Assembly (NCBI GenBank): GCA_032718565.1
Contig: JAVGVS010000024.1
Span: forward strand, 3,410,213-3,474,212
Length of the DNA: 64,000 bases
DNA from: Distichodus sexfasciatus
Taxonomy: Eukaryota; Chordata; Actinopteri; Characiformes; Distichodontidae
Direction: 5' to 3'
A program made the translations under genes and the position numbers. The notes under the pieces are model-generated. The model made no database searches. It was not told where the DNA came from and was given only the letters and a program-made list of their open reading frames with translations. This document shows, one piece after another, positions 12,374 to 23,565 of the stretch; the first letter of the stretch is position 1, and the number at the start of each line of letters is the position of its first letter.

Positions 12374-12690
12374 CACACACACACATCCTTGTACTTATAT
12401 AGTAGTGCGGACCTCCACTGACTTCTATATTACTGTATGTAAATAATACTACACCTAACCCTAAACACAACCCTTACCATAACCTCAGTAACCAAAAGCT
12501 AATCTTTATACACTTTTAGTTTTGCAAATAAACTTGTATTGTTTTCGTAAAAGCAGTTTAAAGAAGTGAGGACCACTAAAAAAGTCCTCACTTCCAAAAA
12601 ATGTCCTCACTCTGCTGATTAAAAACTCATTTTGGTTCTCACTAAGTAGCAAGTACAAGAACACACACACACACACACACACACACACTT
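12320..12690. mobile_element. MITE inserted in a CA microsatellite
   Basis: A CA run at 12320-12385 is followed by ccttgtacttatatagtagt. At the other side agtagcaagtacaag at about 12645-12659 runs straight back into a CA run (12660-12688). The ends (ccttgtactta and the complement of aagtacaag) are inverted repeats, so a unit of about 270 bases sits inside a once continuous (CA)n tract. The interior includes the self-complementary pieces gaagtgaggacc and gtcctcacttcc. No coding capacity. Confidence 0.7.
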
Positions 12691-12980
12691 TGACACAGAA
12701 GATGCAGTTATATTATCATTATCTATAGATATAATCTGAAAGAAGATTTAATAGTGATAAGTTGATATTTCCTAATATCCTATATCCTAATTTTCTGAGA
12801 CACTGAATTTTGGGTTTTCATTATCTGTAAGCCATAATCATCAACATTACAAGAAGTAAAGCCTTGAAATATTTTACTCTATGTGTAATGAATCTATATA
12901 TGAGTTTCACTTTCTGAAATGAGTGACAAAAAATATTTTCACGATATTCTAATTTTTTGAGCTGTACCGGTATATAGGTT

Positions 12981-13513
12981 AAATGTTAAAAGGAGAACTC
13001 TGAACCTATATTCTACTGTTAGAGGTCTCTGAGTACTGTCAGTTGTCAAATAATGGATCAATTCGGTGCTAATTTGGCGGAGGTAGCATCGCGGTATCCC
13101 ACATCCCTGTTGAGTCCCGCTGCGTTCCTGCCAGTCCAAAAGAGTCGATTGTCGAACTCGTTTCTATTCCCATTTACAGAAGATGAGTTCGACAATCGGC
13201 TCTTTTGGACTGGCAGGAACGCAGCGGAACTCAACAGGTATGTGACAGCCTGCTTAAAAACGTGTTTTATACAGTTTCTTTAACACTACCGAGTTAAACA
13301 GACATAGCGTTGTGTTCGTAAGGCTCCTGGCTAAGAACGATATTTACAGCCTCATTAGTGGCACAAAACCGGCATCACGTTAGAAATCTGGCCCGATCGC
13401 TTGGCTTATTAGCTGCTAGCGCGATGTCTCCGCCAAGATGGCACAGATTCGGTTCATTTCAGGTGCTCGAAGACCTCTAACAGCAGAACACAGGAGTTTT
13501 CCTTTAAACATTC
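12981..13513. repeat. Large imperfect inverted repeat with exon-like arms
   Basis: An inner pair of 57-base arms (13106-13162 and 13182-13238) is nearly a perfect palindrome around a 19-base loop. An outer pair (12981-13093 and about 13420-13513) is also inverted but more diverged. Between inner and outer parts the right arm has 182 bases (13238-13419) that start with gtatgtg and end with ctgctag, like a plus-strand intron. The left arm has only a 13-base filler there. Spliced at those sites, the plus strand reads open from ATG at 13183 to TGA at 13580 (71 codons, no family recognised). It may be an inverted, partly spliced duplication of an unknown exon pair. Confidence 0.5.
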
Positions 13514-13580
13514 GAGTGTAACTTGTGCAGCTGTAATCAAAAACACTCTCGTTCAACGTCGGTCAGTCAGATGGCTGTGA

Positions 13581-13870
13581 AATTTCCCAGTTCTGTTTCC
13601 AGAGTCAGGCCTGTTTGTGACAACAACCTCCGAAACGTCTTTAGAAACCATATTGTGATTTGACATCATGTTAAATTAAATAAAAAACAAAACAAAACAT
13701 GTGACGTCAAGTTTCAATATTTTTAATTAATTGGCATTAAGTGTATCCTACAGCATAAATATAGGGTGAGCAGATTAAAATTTGTGAAAAAGAGGACACT
13801 TAGCCTCGGGCTCAGACAATTTAGCCAAATTTAGCAATTTCGTTTTTTTTAAACCAAAATTATATATACT
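13581..13870. other. No recognisable feature
   Basis: AT-rich sequence with an A/C-rich run near 13680-13695. No gene or repeat could be identified. Confidence 0.4.
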
Positions 13871-13874
13871 GTAA

Positions 13875-14330
13875 ATGTGACCTGATCAAAAATGGCAAAA
13901 TGAGTCACAGTGACCCAAAGCTTTAAAATGATATCTTGGTCAAAGCTATATCTTAAATGGTTGTCAAGTTACAATCGTTTGAATTATGGTATCGCAGCAC
14001 CATTTTCCAACTGAAAAACCGAGAAAATCGCATTTAAAGTTTTTCGTCAGTTTTTTGTTGATATCTTTAACAATCCATAGCATCCAAAGAGATGCACCCA
14101 GTATTCAACAACAGAGAGCTGCAACTCAACTTAAATAGCCATTTAAGTACATTTTCACAATTATTTCCATGATGAAACTTTGGGAGATTCTTTTTGAAGA
14201 CTTTTTCTTTCATATAAGACCAAAAAAGAAAAATCGATATTTTTGATGTTTTTCAACATAATCGGCCCGTATCTAAATAAATAGAACGCCGACTTCCCAC
14301 TCATTACGGCAGATCGGGTCACATATATAA
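13875..14330. mobile_element. MITE with tgtgacc termini
   Basis: The left edge tgtgacctgatcaaaaatgg and the right edge, the complement of cagatcgggtcaca, give short inverted ends. The last 115 bases (from about 14212, caaaaaagaaaaatcgatat to attacggcagatcgggtcac) are repeated almost exactly in both arms of the palindrome at 16782-17034. A minus-strand frame of 80 codons crosses this part but has no known domain. Confidence 0.6.
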
Positions 14331-14339
14331 TTCCCCCAT

Positions 14340-14816
14340 TTTGTAATTCAAAGTCAAAAGAAACTTTGTCATCAATGTTGGGCAAGTTACTAGTTACTTT
14401 CAAAATGTAATATAGATTTCTAGTTTCTGTTATTTCAAAGTTATTGGTTACATTACAGTGTTGCTGGTACTGCTACTCTTACACCACTTCTGCATTACTT
14501 TTGAGTTACTTTCTCCAAAATAACTGTGGACATGGCGTTATAACATGCTACTGCAGCTCATTCTACATCCAGTGGAGAGCGATGTCTCACAGTGCTGTTT
14601 ATTCATTTATTTATGTTTTAATTTGGGTTTTGAAAATCGAGTGAACGAATGATACATAGATGTGACCGTTTCTACTTAGTTCATTTACTAAATATGCTAT
14701 ATGTAATCATAATTTTATATTTGTATATTTGTATAACTTTAATAAATTGATTATATATAACTTTTGTATGGGGGGTATTTTCATATAAACGTAGATCAAC
14801 GTTTAATTTTATTTAA
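14340..14816. other. Weak repeat fragment; otherwise nothing
   Basis: The block gttgggcaagttactagtta, then ggttacattacag, resembles the edge of a common fish hAT-type repeat. The rest is AT-rich and shows no gene. Confidence 0.35.
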
Positions 14817-14817
14817 T

Positions 14818-15475
14818 ATATGTGACTCTGCACGGCAAAACCAGTCGCTTGTCGCAAATTTTCAAAATTGAGTTATTATGTTTTCATGAAAGGGCATAAA
14901 TCAAAACGCGTTGTGGAGGAAAAACTGTAGGACCTACAGCTTTGAAATTTGGCAGGTAGGTCCGGTACCCCACCCACTACTCAGGCAAAAAGAATTGCAC
15001 CAAAATAAGCTATTTTGCGGTTTTCCCAAAAAAATTGCATTTTGCCTAATAACTTTGGCACCGTAGCTCCGATTCTCAAAAATCTTATACCATCTTATTC
15101 CTTGGGTCAAGACGAATCTTTATAGACCCTCGCATCTATATTGGATTTCTTGCTAATTTGCATAATATGTTCTTGCGAACTTGACCCTGGATTTTTATCC
15201 AATCTGCATGCAACTGGTATCATTTGAATCCCAAGACATTCTTCTTTAATTATTATCGAGCACATTTTTAATTTAGGTTTTTATTTGGCTGTAATATGCA
15301 AATAAATGTGGTGGGCTTGGCATAGGACTGCAACACCACACACTGAGTGTCATAGAAATCCGGCTCTGGGTGGGCTACAGCTTTGAAATTTGCCAGGTAG
15401 GTCTGGTACCCCTCCCACTACTCAGGCAAAAAAAATTGCCAGTTGGTGGCGCTATAATAAGCTATTTTACGTTTT
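14818..15475. repeat. MITE end plus a repeated 65-base block
   Basis: Bases 14820-14880 (gcacggcaaaaccagtcgct, tgtcgcaaattttcaaaatt) are the reverse complement of the right end of the 42350-43003 element. Downstream, tacagctttgaaatttggca plus ggtaggtccggtaccc (14936-14975) recurs in direct orientation at 15368-15408, again followed by cactactcaggcaaaa. This is a dispersed repeat of unknown class. Confidence 0.55.
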
Positions 15476-15479
15476 GCCT

Positions 15480-16555
15480 AATAAGTTCTGAACCGTAGCA
15501 CCCTAGATGAAAGGATGAAACGTGTCGTATTTCAACATCTGTCCACTTCGATTCGTCAAGAACTGATAAAGCTGCAAACTGCATGGCCCCCATGCAGTTG
15601 TAGCATTTAGCGGTGCTAACTACTATATTAAACTGTATTATAGTTTGGATGTATATTATAGTTTTAATCATAAGAGCGTGACAAGCAACTGCTTAAAGTT
15701 AGCTTCCCCAACACTGCTTGTTCTGGACTAATTAATAGTCGACAGTAGTAGTTCACGATAAAATTAAAAACAGAATCCTCTCATTTATAATAACCTGCAC
15801 AGAAAGTTTGTGATGTTCATGATTTGTCCTTTCAACGTTCAATGTGAACAATGAAGGCGATAAATTTTGATGTATTTTAGCTTCTATCCTTTGTTAGCCA
15901 CATTAAACTTGCTGGCCAGAGTGCATCCTCAAACACTGAGAAGAAAACCAAGAGATAAGCGGAATGTTGAACAGGACACCTGGACAGTGTCCGGTTGTTT
16001 TCGGCTTTTGGCCCCAGACGTTCCAAGCGGCCTGTAGGGTTATTGCCCCAGTCTCACTCTGGAGACAGGATGCGATGGAAATCAAAAGCTCTCTCAGCGG
16101 GAAGGTCACCACGTGGAGGCTGACCTCTTGTGCCTGACAGTCAGGAGTCGATTCACTTTGGTCTGGAAAGTTCATATTGGACTGCAAAGGTCAGCACATC
16201 TGCAAAAAATGCAGCGTGGGGTGAACTACATGTCAACATAAAGGGCTGGTTTCTTATTCATGGATTAACCCTGGTCTTGGACTAAGTTGTAGTGGTAATG
16301 GAGATTTAGTCTAAGACTGAGGTTAAACCTCGACTGGGAAATTGGCCCAAAATGTCTTAGCCTGAACAACAACATACTTGATCCTAAAACATGGCACACT
16401 ATTGAGAAAAAACAGAAAAACAAAAGATTTCCTATAACAAGTAGGAATGATGTGATGCCTCCCTTAAGGGCAAAGCTTTTTCAAACAATTTCTCAGTTTT
16501 AGCATAATATTGCATCACTTTTTATGCCAAAATATAAAAGATACTGTTTATAAAA
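15480..16555. other. No recognisable gene (1.1 kb)
   Basis: A 94-codon frame on the minus strand (15903-16187) lies in a locally GC-richer patch but carries no motif I recognise and has no clear splice partners. The rest is AT-rich. Confidence 0.4.
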
Positions 16556-16559
16556 GTTA

Positions 16560-16780
16560 GTTAGTGCTGCCACCTCACAGCGAGAAAGTCCTGTGTTCAG
16601 TCGCGGGTCGGCGTTTGCATGTTCTCCCTGTGTTCACGTGGGTTTTCTTCAGGTGCTCCTACAGTCCAAAAGCATGCAGTATAGGTTGATCGGTGAGTGT
16701 GTGTGCCATGTGGTGTGTTGTGTCTGCCTTGTGCCCGTAGTTCCTGGGATGGGCTCCAGTCCGCCTGCGATTTGGATTAT
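16560..16780 (-). repeat. Fish interspersed repeat, reversed copy
   Basis: On the plus strand this reads tgctgccacctcacagcgag, then gcatgttctccctgtgttca, gtccaaaagcatgcagtata and cctgggatgggctccagtcc. It is the reverse complement of the family copied at 3313-3605. Confidence 0.65.
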
Positions 16781-16781
16781 A

Positions 16782-17034
16782 AATGTGACCCGATCTGCCG
16801 TAATGAGTGGGAAGTCGGCGTTCTATTTATTTAGATACGGGCCGATTATGTTGAAAAACATCAAAAATACCGATTTTTCTTTTTTGGAGACCAGATTAAT
16901 TTTGAAGACCTTTTCTTTCATATAAGACCAAAAAAGAAAAATCAATATTTTTGATGTTTTCCAACATAATCGGCCCGTATCTAAATAAATAGAACGCCGA
17001 CTTCCCACTCATTACGGCAGATCGGGTCACAAAT
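16782..17034. mobile_element. Long palindromic MITE
   Basis: Two arms of about 107 bases face each other across a loop of about 40 bases. Each arm starts tgtgacccgatctgccgtaa and continues with gtcggcgttctatttattta and cgggccgattatgttg. Arm identity is very high, with only a few mismatches. The arms match the right end of the element at 13875-14330, so this is a foldback derivative of that family. It could form a stable hairpin in RNA or single-stranded DNA. Confidence 0.8.
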
Positions 17035-17039
17035 GATTG

Positions 17040-17300
17040 CGTTTTATTTGATAGACTGTCTGTATGAAATTTTTCATATTGAAACTGTTACACATATTAC
17101 GTACATTCAGTGTAAAAGACAACTCTAAGACCGTAATTGTAGACTCAATGCTGCATGTAACCTAATGGTGTCTCTTTCTACTTCTAGTTTACAGTGTATA
17201 TTTTATGTTCTATATGTGTCTTATTTGTTCTTTGTTCCTTGTTCTTTGCACTGTTAAAACTAGAGCCACATTGTCTTGTCTTTCTCTATACTTTTACTTT
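17040..17300 (+). repeat. LINE 3' tail fragment
   Basis: This includes tctctttctacttctagttt, ttgcactgttaaaactagag and ccacattgtcttgtctttct, closely matching 45655-45735. It lacks reverse transcriptase coding sequence and is a truncated 3' end. Confidence 0.6.
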
Positions 17301-17304
17301 GACA

Positions 17305-18230
17305 ACATCAGGCGTGAGTGGACATCTTAACCTGCCATCTTTCTTACATTTTTGTGAAATTGTCTATTGCATGTATTCAGTTTGTTTAAAATGTCTAGAA
17401 AAACTCTTAAGAGATCATTTCTCCATATATTACATTTGGTTGGTAAAGTTTGGGCAAATAGGGATTTTAGACCAAATATGTATAACTTCACTCAAAATTA
17501 TATGCAATAATCAACTTGAAACCAATTTTTATGACATCCTGCAAATCCATAACCGTGACAATTCTATAATTACACAATGAAGCAAACTGGAAACTGACAG
17601 GTGACAACAGATCTAACCATTTTTGCCCTGAGGAGGATTTAAATGCTAGTTTTGTTGCTTTAGTAGGACAGTAATATGTGCACAAAGCAGCCCAACGCCA
17701 AACCACTAGCTTTCCTCCTCTAATTTGAAGAAAACAGAAAACCCTTGATGGACACCGTCCACCAAGATGGAGTGGAAAGGTCACGTCCAATTAGATTTAA
17801 TGTCTGCAGTATAAAAATTTTTAAGATGCCACAAAAACATTTCTTGAGAGAGCCAAGGAAATTAAATAATTTGTCTTTAAGGACAAGCGGAATGGAGGAG
17901 CTGTGTCCATCATGTTCAAGCATCTGCTGAGTGCCCCGGGTGTATGTGTCTCTCGGGCAGCTTCCTCTCTGCTTTGCCAGCGTGAATGCCCTCTTTGTTA
18001 TCTGCTGCTTACATGATGCTTTGATTTTCTGTTGAAAACACACTGGTAGGATAAACACAACCAAAGACCCTCAACTATGCAGTAAAAACCTAAACTTTAA
18101 GCTTTGCTAGACCCAACTTAAACGCAGCAAGACTCTTCAAAACGTGCAGGAGCCACACAGAGTCATAAATCACTCATTAACTTGGAAGACCATTGAATAA
18201 GGAAAAAGACAGACTCTTGACATGGTTAAA
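17305..18230. other. No recognisable gene (0.9 kb)
   Basis: Frames of 100 to 128 codons occur on both strands between 17194 and 18064. They overlap repeat-derived or AT-rich DNA and show no conserved domain. The minus-strand frame at 17720-18064 is the least repeat-like but could not be assigned. Confidence 0.4.
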
Positions 18231-18233
18231 CTT

Positions 18234-18261
18234 GGGTGTGTGTGTGTGTGTGTGTGTGTGC
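18234..18261. repeat. (TG)n microsatellite
   Basis: A near-perfect TG dinucleotide run. Confidence 0.95.
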
Positions 18262-18441
18262 ATGTTTTCTTGTGCCTGGATCACATGCAGTGTATGATTG
18301 CTTTTGGCTTCAAAGAGCAGAAATAGAGCAGCTGCAGTCGGCAGACAGACTGGAGATCCTCACTCACTCAACAGCAAACATCCTCATGAAGACGAAAATC
18401 TAAACCTCACAACTGAATTAATTTTACTGTGGTTTACCACA

Positions 18442-18665
18442 AGTTGGTGGCGTAACGGTAGGGTGTTCGCCCCGTGATCAGAAGGTCGCAGGTTCGAATA
18501 CTGGGCCGGTAAAGTTACCACTGAGGTACTCATAAGCAAGGTCCCGTCCCCAAGCACTGCTCCCCTTCACGGATGGGTCAAATGCAGAGGTCACATTTGG
18601 TTGTGGTGCACTGTGTGCTGTGCTGTGGTGTGTTCACAATGACAAATAATCACTCACTTCAACTT
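18442..18665 (+). mobile_element. tRNA-derived SINE, full-length copy
   Basis: The head carries pol III promoter-like boxes: ggcgtaacggtaggg (A box region) and ggttcgaatac (B box). The body continues with gaggtactcataagcaaggt, tcacggatgggtcaaatgca and the tail caaataatcactcac. Other copies are at 40611-40825 (+), 43850-43935 (-, partial) and 46339-46422 (-, partial). The tRNA-like part is not a functional tRNA: it continues directly into the SINE body and lacks a recognisable cloverleaf 3' half. Confidence 0.82.
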
Positions 18666-18669
18666 AAAA

Positions 18670-19760
18670 CAATCTAGTAATGGTAACATTTTAAAAGAAA
18701 TGATATTAGATAGATGATGGTCCAGTGACAGGATACCCAGTCATACGAACCAAGAGGTCAACAGGCTTAAATCCCAGCTTTATCTTACTGCCAGCACTAG
18801 AGCCACAAGGCCTGCTCGTTGTTTGTTGGTGGTGTAAGCCGTAAACTCTTTTTAGTGATGGTTGGTGCAGTTAAGACCCAGATTTTCCCCAATTTACTCC
18901 TCTGTCTACCCTCTGTCTAATCCGTCCAAAACGTAAACATCAGGCACACTCAGATGCACTAGTGTTACAGTTTTTCATGATTGCTTTGATGCAGCGGTCA
19001 ACTCAAACTCCACATTTTCAAAACAGTTAACACACAGGCCTCAACGGTGGCACTCATGGTCAGAATGACACATTTTGTTTGCAAAAGGCTCTAACCGTGT
19101 CAAAACAGTTAAAAAAGCTAATTTTGCCTTCAAACAACACAAATGTATGCACTCTTCCTATCAGTTATTACACAACGGACAACAAAATCTAAAATAAAGC
19201 AATCAGTGTGAAACAGAGCCTGAAATTGTGCTTGCCTTTATGCCATTTGATGACTTTTTACATATAGGGGATGTGCCAAATTTACCATCCTGTGAAGAAT
19301 TGGATCCAGAATCAGAAATACTTGGAAACACAGTTTTCTGATTCCATGCCATTATTTTTCCAAACTTTGGCTAAAAACTGAAATATTGTAAATATTGCAG
19401 AAAAGAAACCAAAATGAAACCTACTGTAATAAAATTTATGAGTTTAAATAGCCACGATGGATATTCAGTCCATTCACTCACGACGACAGGGCCGTGTTTT
19501 CATCCACCTCGCACTCTATATCTATAACGAGCAACACAGAGGTGGCATCTTTGAAAGATGTACAGACTGATGGCTGATTGAAGATTGGTGTGAAGGAGTG
19601 TCAAACGGGTGCTTCAGTGATTGCATACTGATCTAGGTATTGTCTAATAGTTAGTAATATATGGTTTCTGTTTGGTTATTATAGCTAAAACGGTGGAGTT
19701 TGGACTGCTTGAATGACATCCGTGTTAACGGTTTTGCAAAAGGGTGGAAAAATGTGTCAA
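18670..19760. other. No recognisable gene (1.1 kb)
   Basis: AT-rich with only short frames. Nothing here can be assigned to a gene or to a repeat family seen elsewhere in the window. Confidence 0.4.
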
Positions 19761-19761
19761 T

Positions 19762-20153
19762 TACGGGTGCACGATTCAGAAAACCTCACGATTCAATTTG
19801 ATTTCGATTCTTGGGCTCATGATTCGATTCAAAACCAAAAATCCATCAGTCTGATAGGAAATACGGCCCTGAGATAATAGTTAAAGTCGCTTTACAAAAA
19901 TATAAACTGTTGCAAATACAAACCTTCAACTTAAATTAAACAACTTAAATTAACACCAAGGATTAGTATCTGAGCAGAAACCGGCACTGCGCCATCTATA
20001 GGAGTGGCAAACTTCTATCCGGAAAAACAATTAAACTCACACCGTTACAAAAAGGGAAATATGAATCGATTTTGTGTCCTGTATGAATCGATTTTGAATC
20101 GGTGGCAATAGAATCGCGATTCTTTCGTGAACTGATTTTTTTGCACACCCCTA
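19762..20153. mobile_element. hAT-type MITE with perfect 8-bp target duplication
   Basis: The element begins tacgggtgcacgattc and ends tttttgcacacccccta-like (tgcacacccct then a). It is flanked on both sides by GTGTCAAT (19754-19761 and 20154-20161). An 8-base target duplication and short ta(c/g)gggtg ends are typical of the hAT superfamily. The 392-base interior is rich in gattcgattc/gaatcgatt motifs and has no transposase, so mobility would depend on an enzyme from elsewhere. A diverged partial relative is at 27110-27275. Confidence 0.88.
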
Positions 20154-20389
20154 GTGTCAATCCAATGAGAAAGGGTTAACACATGTGCGAGCGGTGTCCT
20201 CTGCTCTGCTGAGCGAGTGATGATGAAAACCCAGTGGATCCCAGTTTCTTTAAGCAGGTCAAAGCAATCAAGGAAAACTGTAACACAATAACTGTAAAGT
20301 CTCCTTTCTTCCAATGATTTCTACATGTAACCTGTGCAGTATAATAACCATGTGCAATATCAGACATTAAGGTTTACATCCCCACCTTC

Positions 20390-20726
20390 AAAAGTACTGG
20401 AGTGTTGTGTGTTTATTGTTCTATTTATTGTGATTGTTTTGTAATGTTCTTGCACTTTATTTGTTAAAAGCTGCTTAGAGGCTGATGCTACATTATGCCT
20501 TGGAAAACATACACTAAGCAACACCAAACATCCTGATGTTTACACTCCAACTCCTCACTAAACGTCACGCTCGTTCTGTATTTATTGTGTTGCTTGTTTG
20601 CACCCTTTGTCCTGTTGAATGTCATCTTCAGTGTTACTATATGTTGCTCCGAGGCCGTGGGGAAGTGCTGTCTCATCACACTTCGACTGATGACAATAAG
20701 GAACCTTGAACCTTGAACCTTGAACA
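20390..20726 (+). repeat. LINE 3' end with (gaacctt)n tail
   Basis: An untranslated-type sequence (atgttgctccgaggccgtgg, cttcgactgatgacaataag) closes with three tandem units of gaacctt at 20701-20725. Short tandem units after a gatgacaataa block are typical of 3' ends of L2/CR1-type LINEs in fish. No reverse transcriptase is present, so the copy is 5'-truncated. Confidence 0.65.
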
Positions 20727-23565
20727 TCTGTATCCTCAAGTGTCCCTTCTTTCTTTAAGTGCAGACCTGCAGCTGCGCCTCGTCCTGATGAGAATACATG
20801 TGCACTCTGTAAAAGGGATCATGCTGATCTTTAAAAAGTAAATAAATATGAGGTAAAACCTGCATGCATTTCATTTCCCATGTTTAATGCACTTCAACCG
20901 CGTCTAGGGTTTTTGTCTCAGAGACGTCGCGTGACAAAAGGAAAAGCATCGTGTTCTTTGGTCTGTTTGTGCACAAATGCACCTGGTGAGCGTTTCATCA
21001 TATGCACAGAAATATTTGGCCGTTTTTAAAGGATTCAATGTTTTCTAATCAAGCATGAAGCTGGACGCAGAATCCCTTTCATCAACTGTTGAGTTTGATC
21101 CATCAGCACTACGAGTTCAAAGAGCTCTGTATCCGTTAATGCTCCATATTTGTCCTATTCTCTGATCAGACTTCAGTGGAGGTTTTTATCATCTTATCTT
21201 GAGAAGCAAAACTCTAGATGGCTTTCCAATCTTGTAAATATATTTTACAATGTTCTGGGGTTAATTTAGAGTTACTAAGTCAAAAATGGAATGTTCAGGA
21301 TCAGGATGGTAGATTATGAAGAACTGACAAAGATAAACCTCCATCACAAAGTTGTCAGATGTTCAAAATGCTCATTTCTTAGCCAAAAATCAGCTTTAAA
21401 TTCCCCCTAAAATGGACCTAACAACATCCATGGTACTCTCACTGCAGACGAACCGTCCCGTGGAACAATTGCAAGCGTTGTGAGACCACCCTCTCCAGAC
21501 GATCTCAGCCCAGTTGATTTGTTCCAGTGTGGAGTGCGTTTGCTGTGTAGACATGTCCATACGAACTACTCCCAGGAGTAAACGTCGGAACAAGCTAAGT
21601 TTGAAAACACCCTAAAGTCTGTTCAAGTTTGAAAACATATACCTGGCACTAGTCTAGTGGATTTGTGAAGGAGAATGTCTACTGACTGCTCAATTTGGCC
21701 CAAAACCGGCCTCAGCCCATGAGCCAGAACCGTTCTGAAATGTTTATTTACCTCTCATGATTGATTTTCTAGATAACCAAACAAAGTGCGTCTTTCTGTG
21801 AAAATCAACGATTTTCCAGATTTTAGTGGGTAAAGCCATTGCGGGAAAACAGGATAATTCTGACGCAACTGACTGATGGACTAACTGCTGAACTCCAGAG
21901 TTCAAACTAAAATCAATTAACAAGAGACGAAATGAGAAACCTCACCTCGAGCATGCGTAACCGAGCGAGTTTGACGCAAGCAGCTCGGACAGGACTTAAT
22001 AAATATGTTCTGTCAAACGTCAGGTCCAATAAAAGCGTCACACTTGTAGCCGTTATCAAACGTATCGCTTTTCATTTTAAAAAGGTCTTCAAAACTTAGG
22101 CAAACATCTTGGAAGACTGCGCCGAGTTTCACAGGAGCCCGAGTTCCGCTTCGCCAGAGTTCTCGTAAGGACGAGGCGAGCTGTAACTTCTCACGTCCAC
22201 TTTTAACCTGACGTCCTCGTCGCCCCTAAAGTCGATTTATGTGTTGAAGGAACAGGACATTGAGAGCAGAGGTTGGTGTGAGATGTTCGTATGTTCCTTT
22301 AATTTTGTTTTGCCATCACCAACATAATAAATACTGAAATACAAACAGCTTTTTGTGTAGAAAATGAAAGATGAGACCTCTGCCTGGTCTTGGTGGTTTC
22401 TCAATTTACTCGTCTCTTTCAGACGACAACAACTGGCAAGTGGCAGCAGCACGCACACCCAGCCACGCACAAACAAACACACAAATCAAATCATGCAAAC
22501 TGTAGTTAAAAATGAAGAGGGAAAAACATTGATATGTCCTTCAGGGTTGCGCAAACTCATGTTATTGCATGGCACAAATCACGGGTTAGGAGGACATTCA
22601 GGTGTGCGTTCGTCTGCAACGGTCTGAATGTGTGTGTGTGTGTGTGTTGAGGGGGGGTGTTTGTGGGCGTTTTATTGGCCTTACACCTCCACACACACCC
22701 AACATCCCGTGCTTTCATACTGGTGTCCGTTTTTTCCTCTCGATCCCGATCGGCCTTAAGAGCTGCAGAGGAAAAGGAGGGACAAAGCCTCTCGTCTTAT
22801 CATGGGATGAAAATAAAAAGTCTCTAGAGAGAGAACAGACACCCTGGATGCAGTCGGTAGATACGAGGAATCCCCCGGGGTGCCATTCCCCAGACACGCA
22901 GGTCCCCTGGTGACGGTGAGAGAAAAACAATGTCAGACATAACGTGAAGCAAGTTTTGCCCTTTAATGTCCAGCACTTTAACTATTTGCATATTTATCAC
23001 ATTAATATTACACCAGCTATGAGAGTCTGGGGCTTGTTCTCATGTATGCAGATATTTTCATAAACACATTTTTAAAAGTTTGTTTGGGCCTTTTGTTTAC
23101 TCATAAAGAGAGTTTTAAAACCCCCTCCAAAGTGAGGATTTTTCAAAACGCTGGATTCCGTGGATACGTGTAAACGAGTTCTGAAAATGATGACGTCAGG
23201 GTCGTCATGAGCATTGAACGATAGCGGGGAGCTCAGCCTCTAGGGGTGTGTTTAGGGCTGGGGTTACAAGCTACTCGCGCACATCTACATAGGCTTCATC
23301 AATTAATTGATTGTTTGAAGAGCATTTATCAGGAGATCTTTGGCCGAAGTCTTAAAAAATAGCCGGGTTCAGTGACTTAAACCTCCGTATGCGTGTGAAC
23401 AATACGCACAACCGCATAAAAATACCTGTTTTTTTAAATATCCGGCTACGTGTGTATGGGGCCTGAAACTGTTCGCTGAAATTGTGTTCAATGGAAATGA
23501 AGCACCAGCTTCCCGGTGGTCTTACCTGAGGAGAGGGAGCCCTGAACGTGGCCGGGGGCCGATGT
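20727..23565. other. Downstream flank of rraga, no gene recognised (2.8 kb)
   Basis: The part next to 23565 should contain the 3' untranslated region of the minus-strand rraga gene. I could not fix the poly(A) site; ATTAAA on the minus strand near 22963-22968 is one candidate. A TG run lies at 22628-22647. Bases 21930-22230 are CpG-richer but unassigned. Confidence 0.4.

Noticed and set aside
12185..12470. Cysteine/valine- and threonine/histidine-repeat peptides
   Set aside because: They are translations of the CA/TG microsatellite.
16823..17008. Short frames in both orientations with similar peptides
   Set aside because: They come from the two arms of the palindromic MITE and not from genes.
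18442..18520. Possible tRNA gene (A and B box-like sequences)
   Set aside because: The sequence continues into a repeated SINE body found at three other places and has no convincing cloverleaf.
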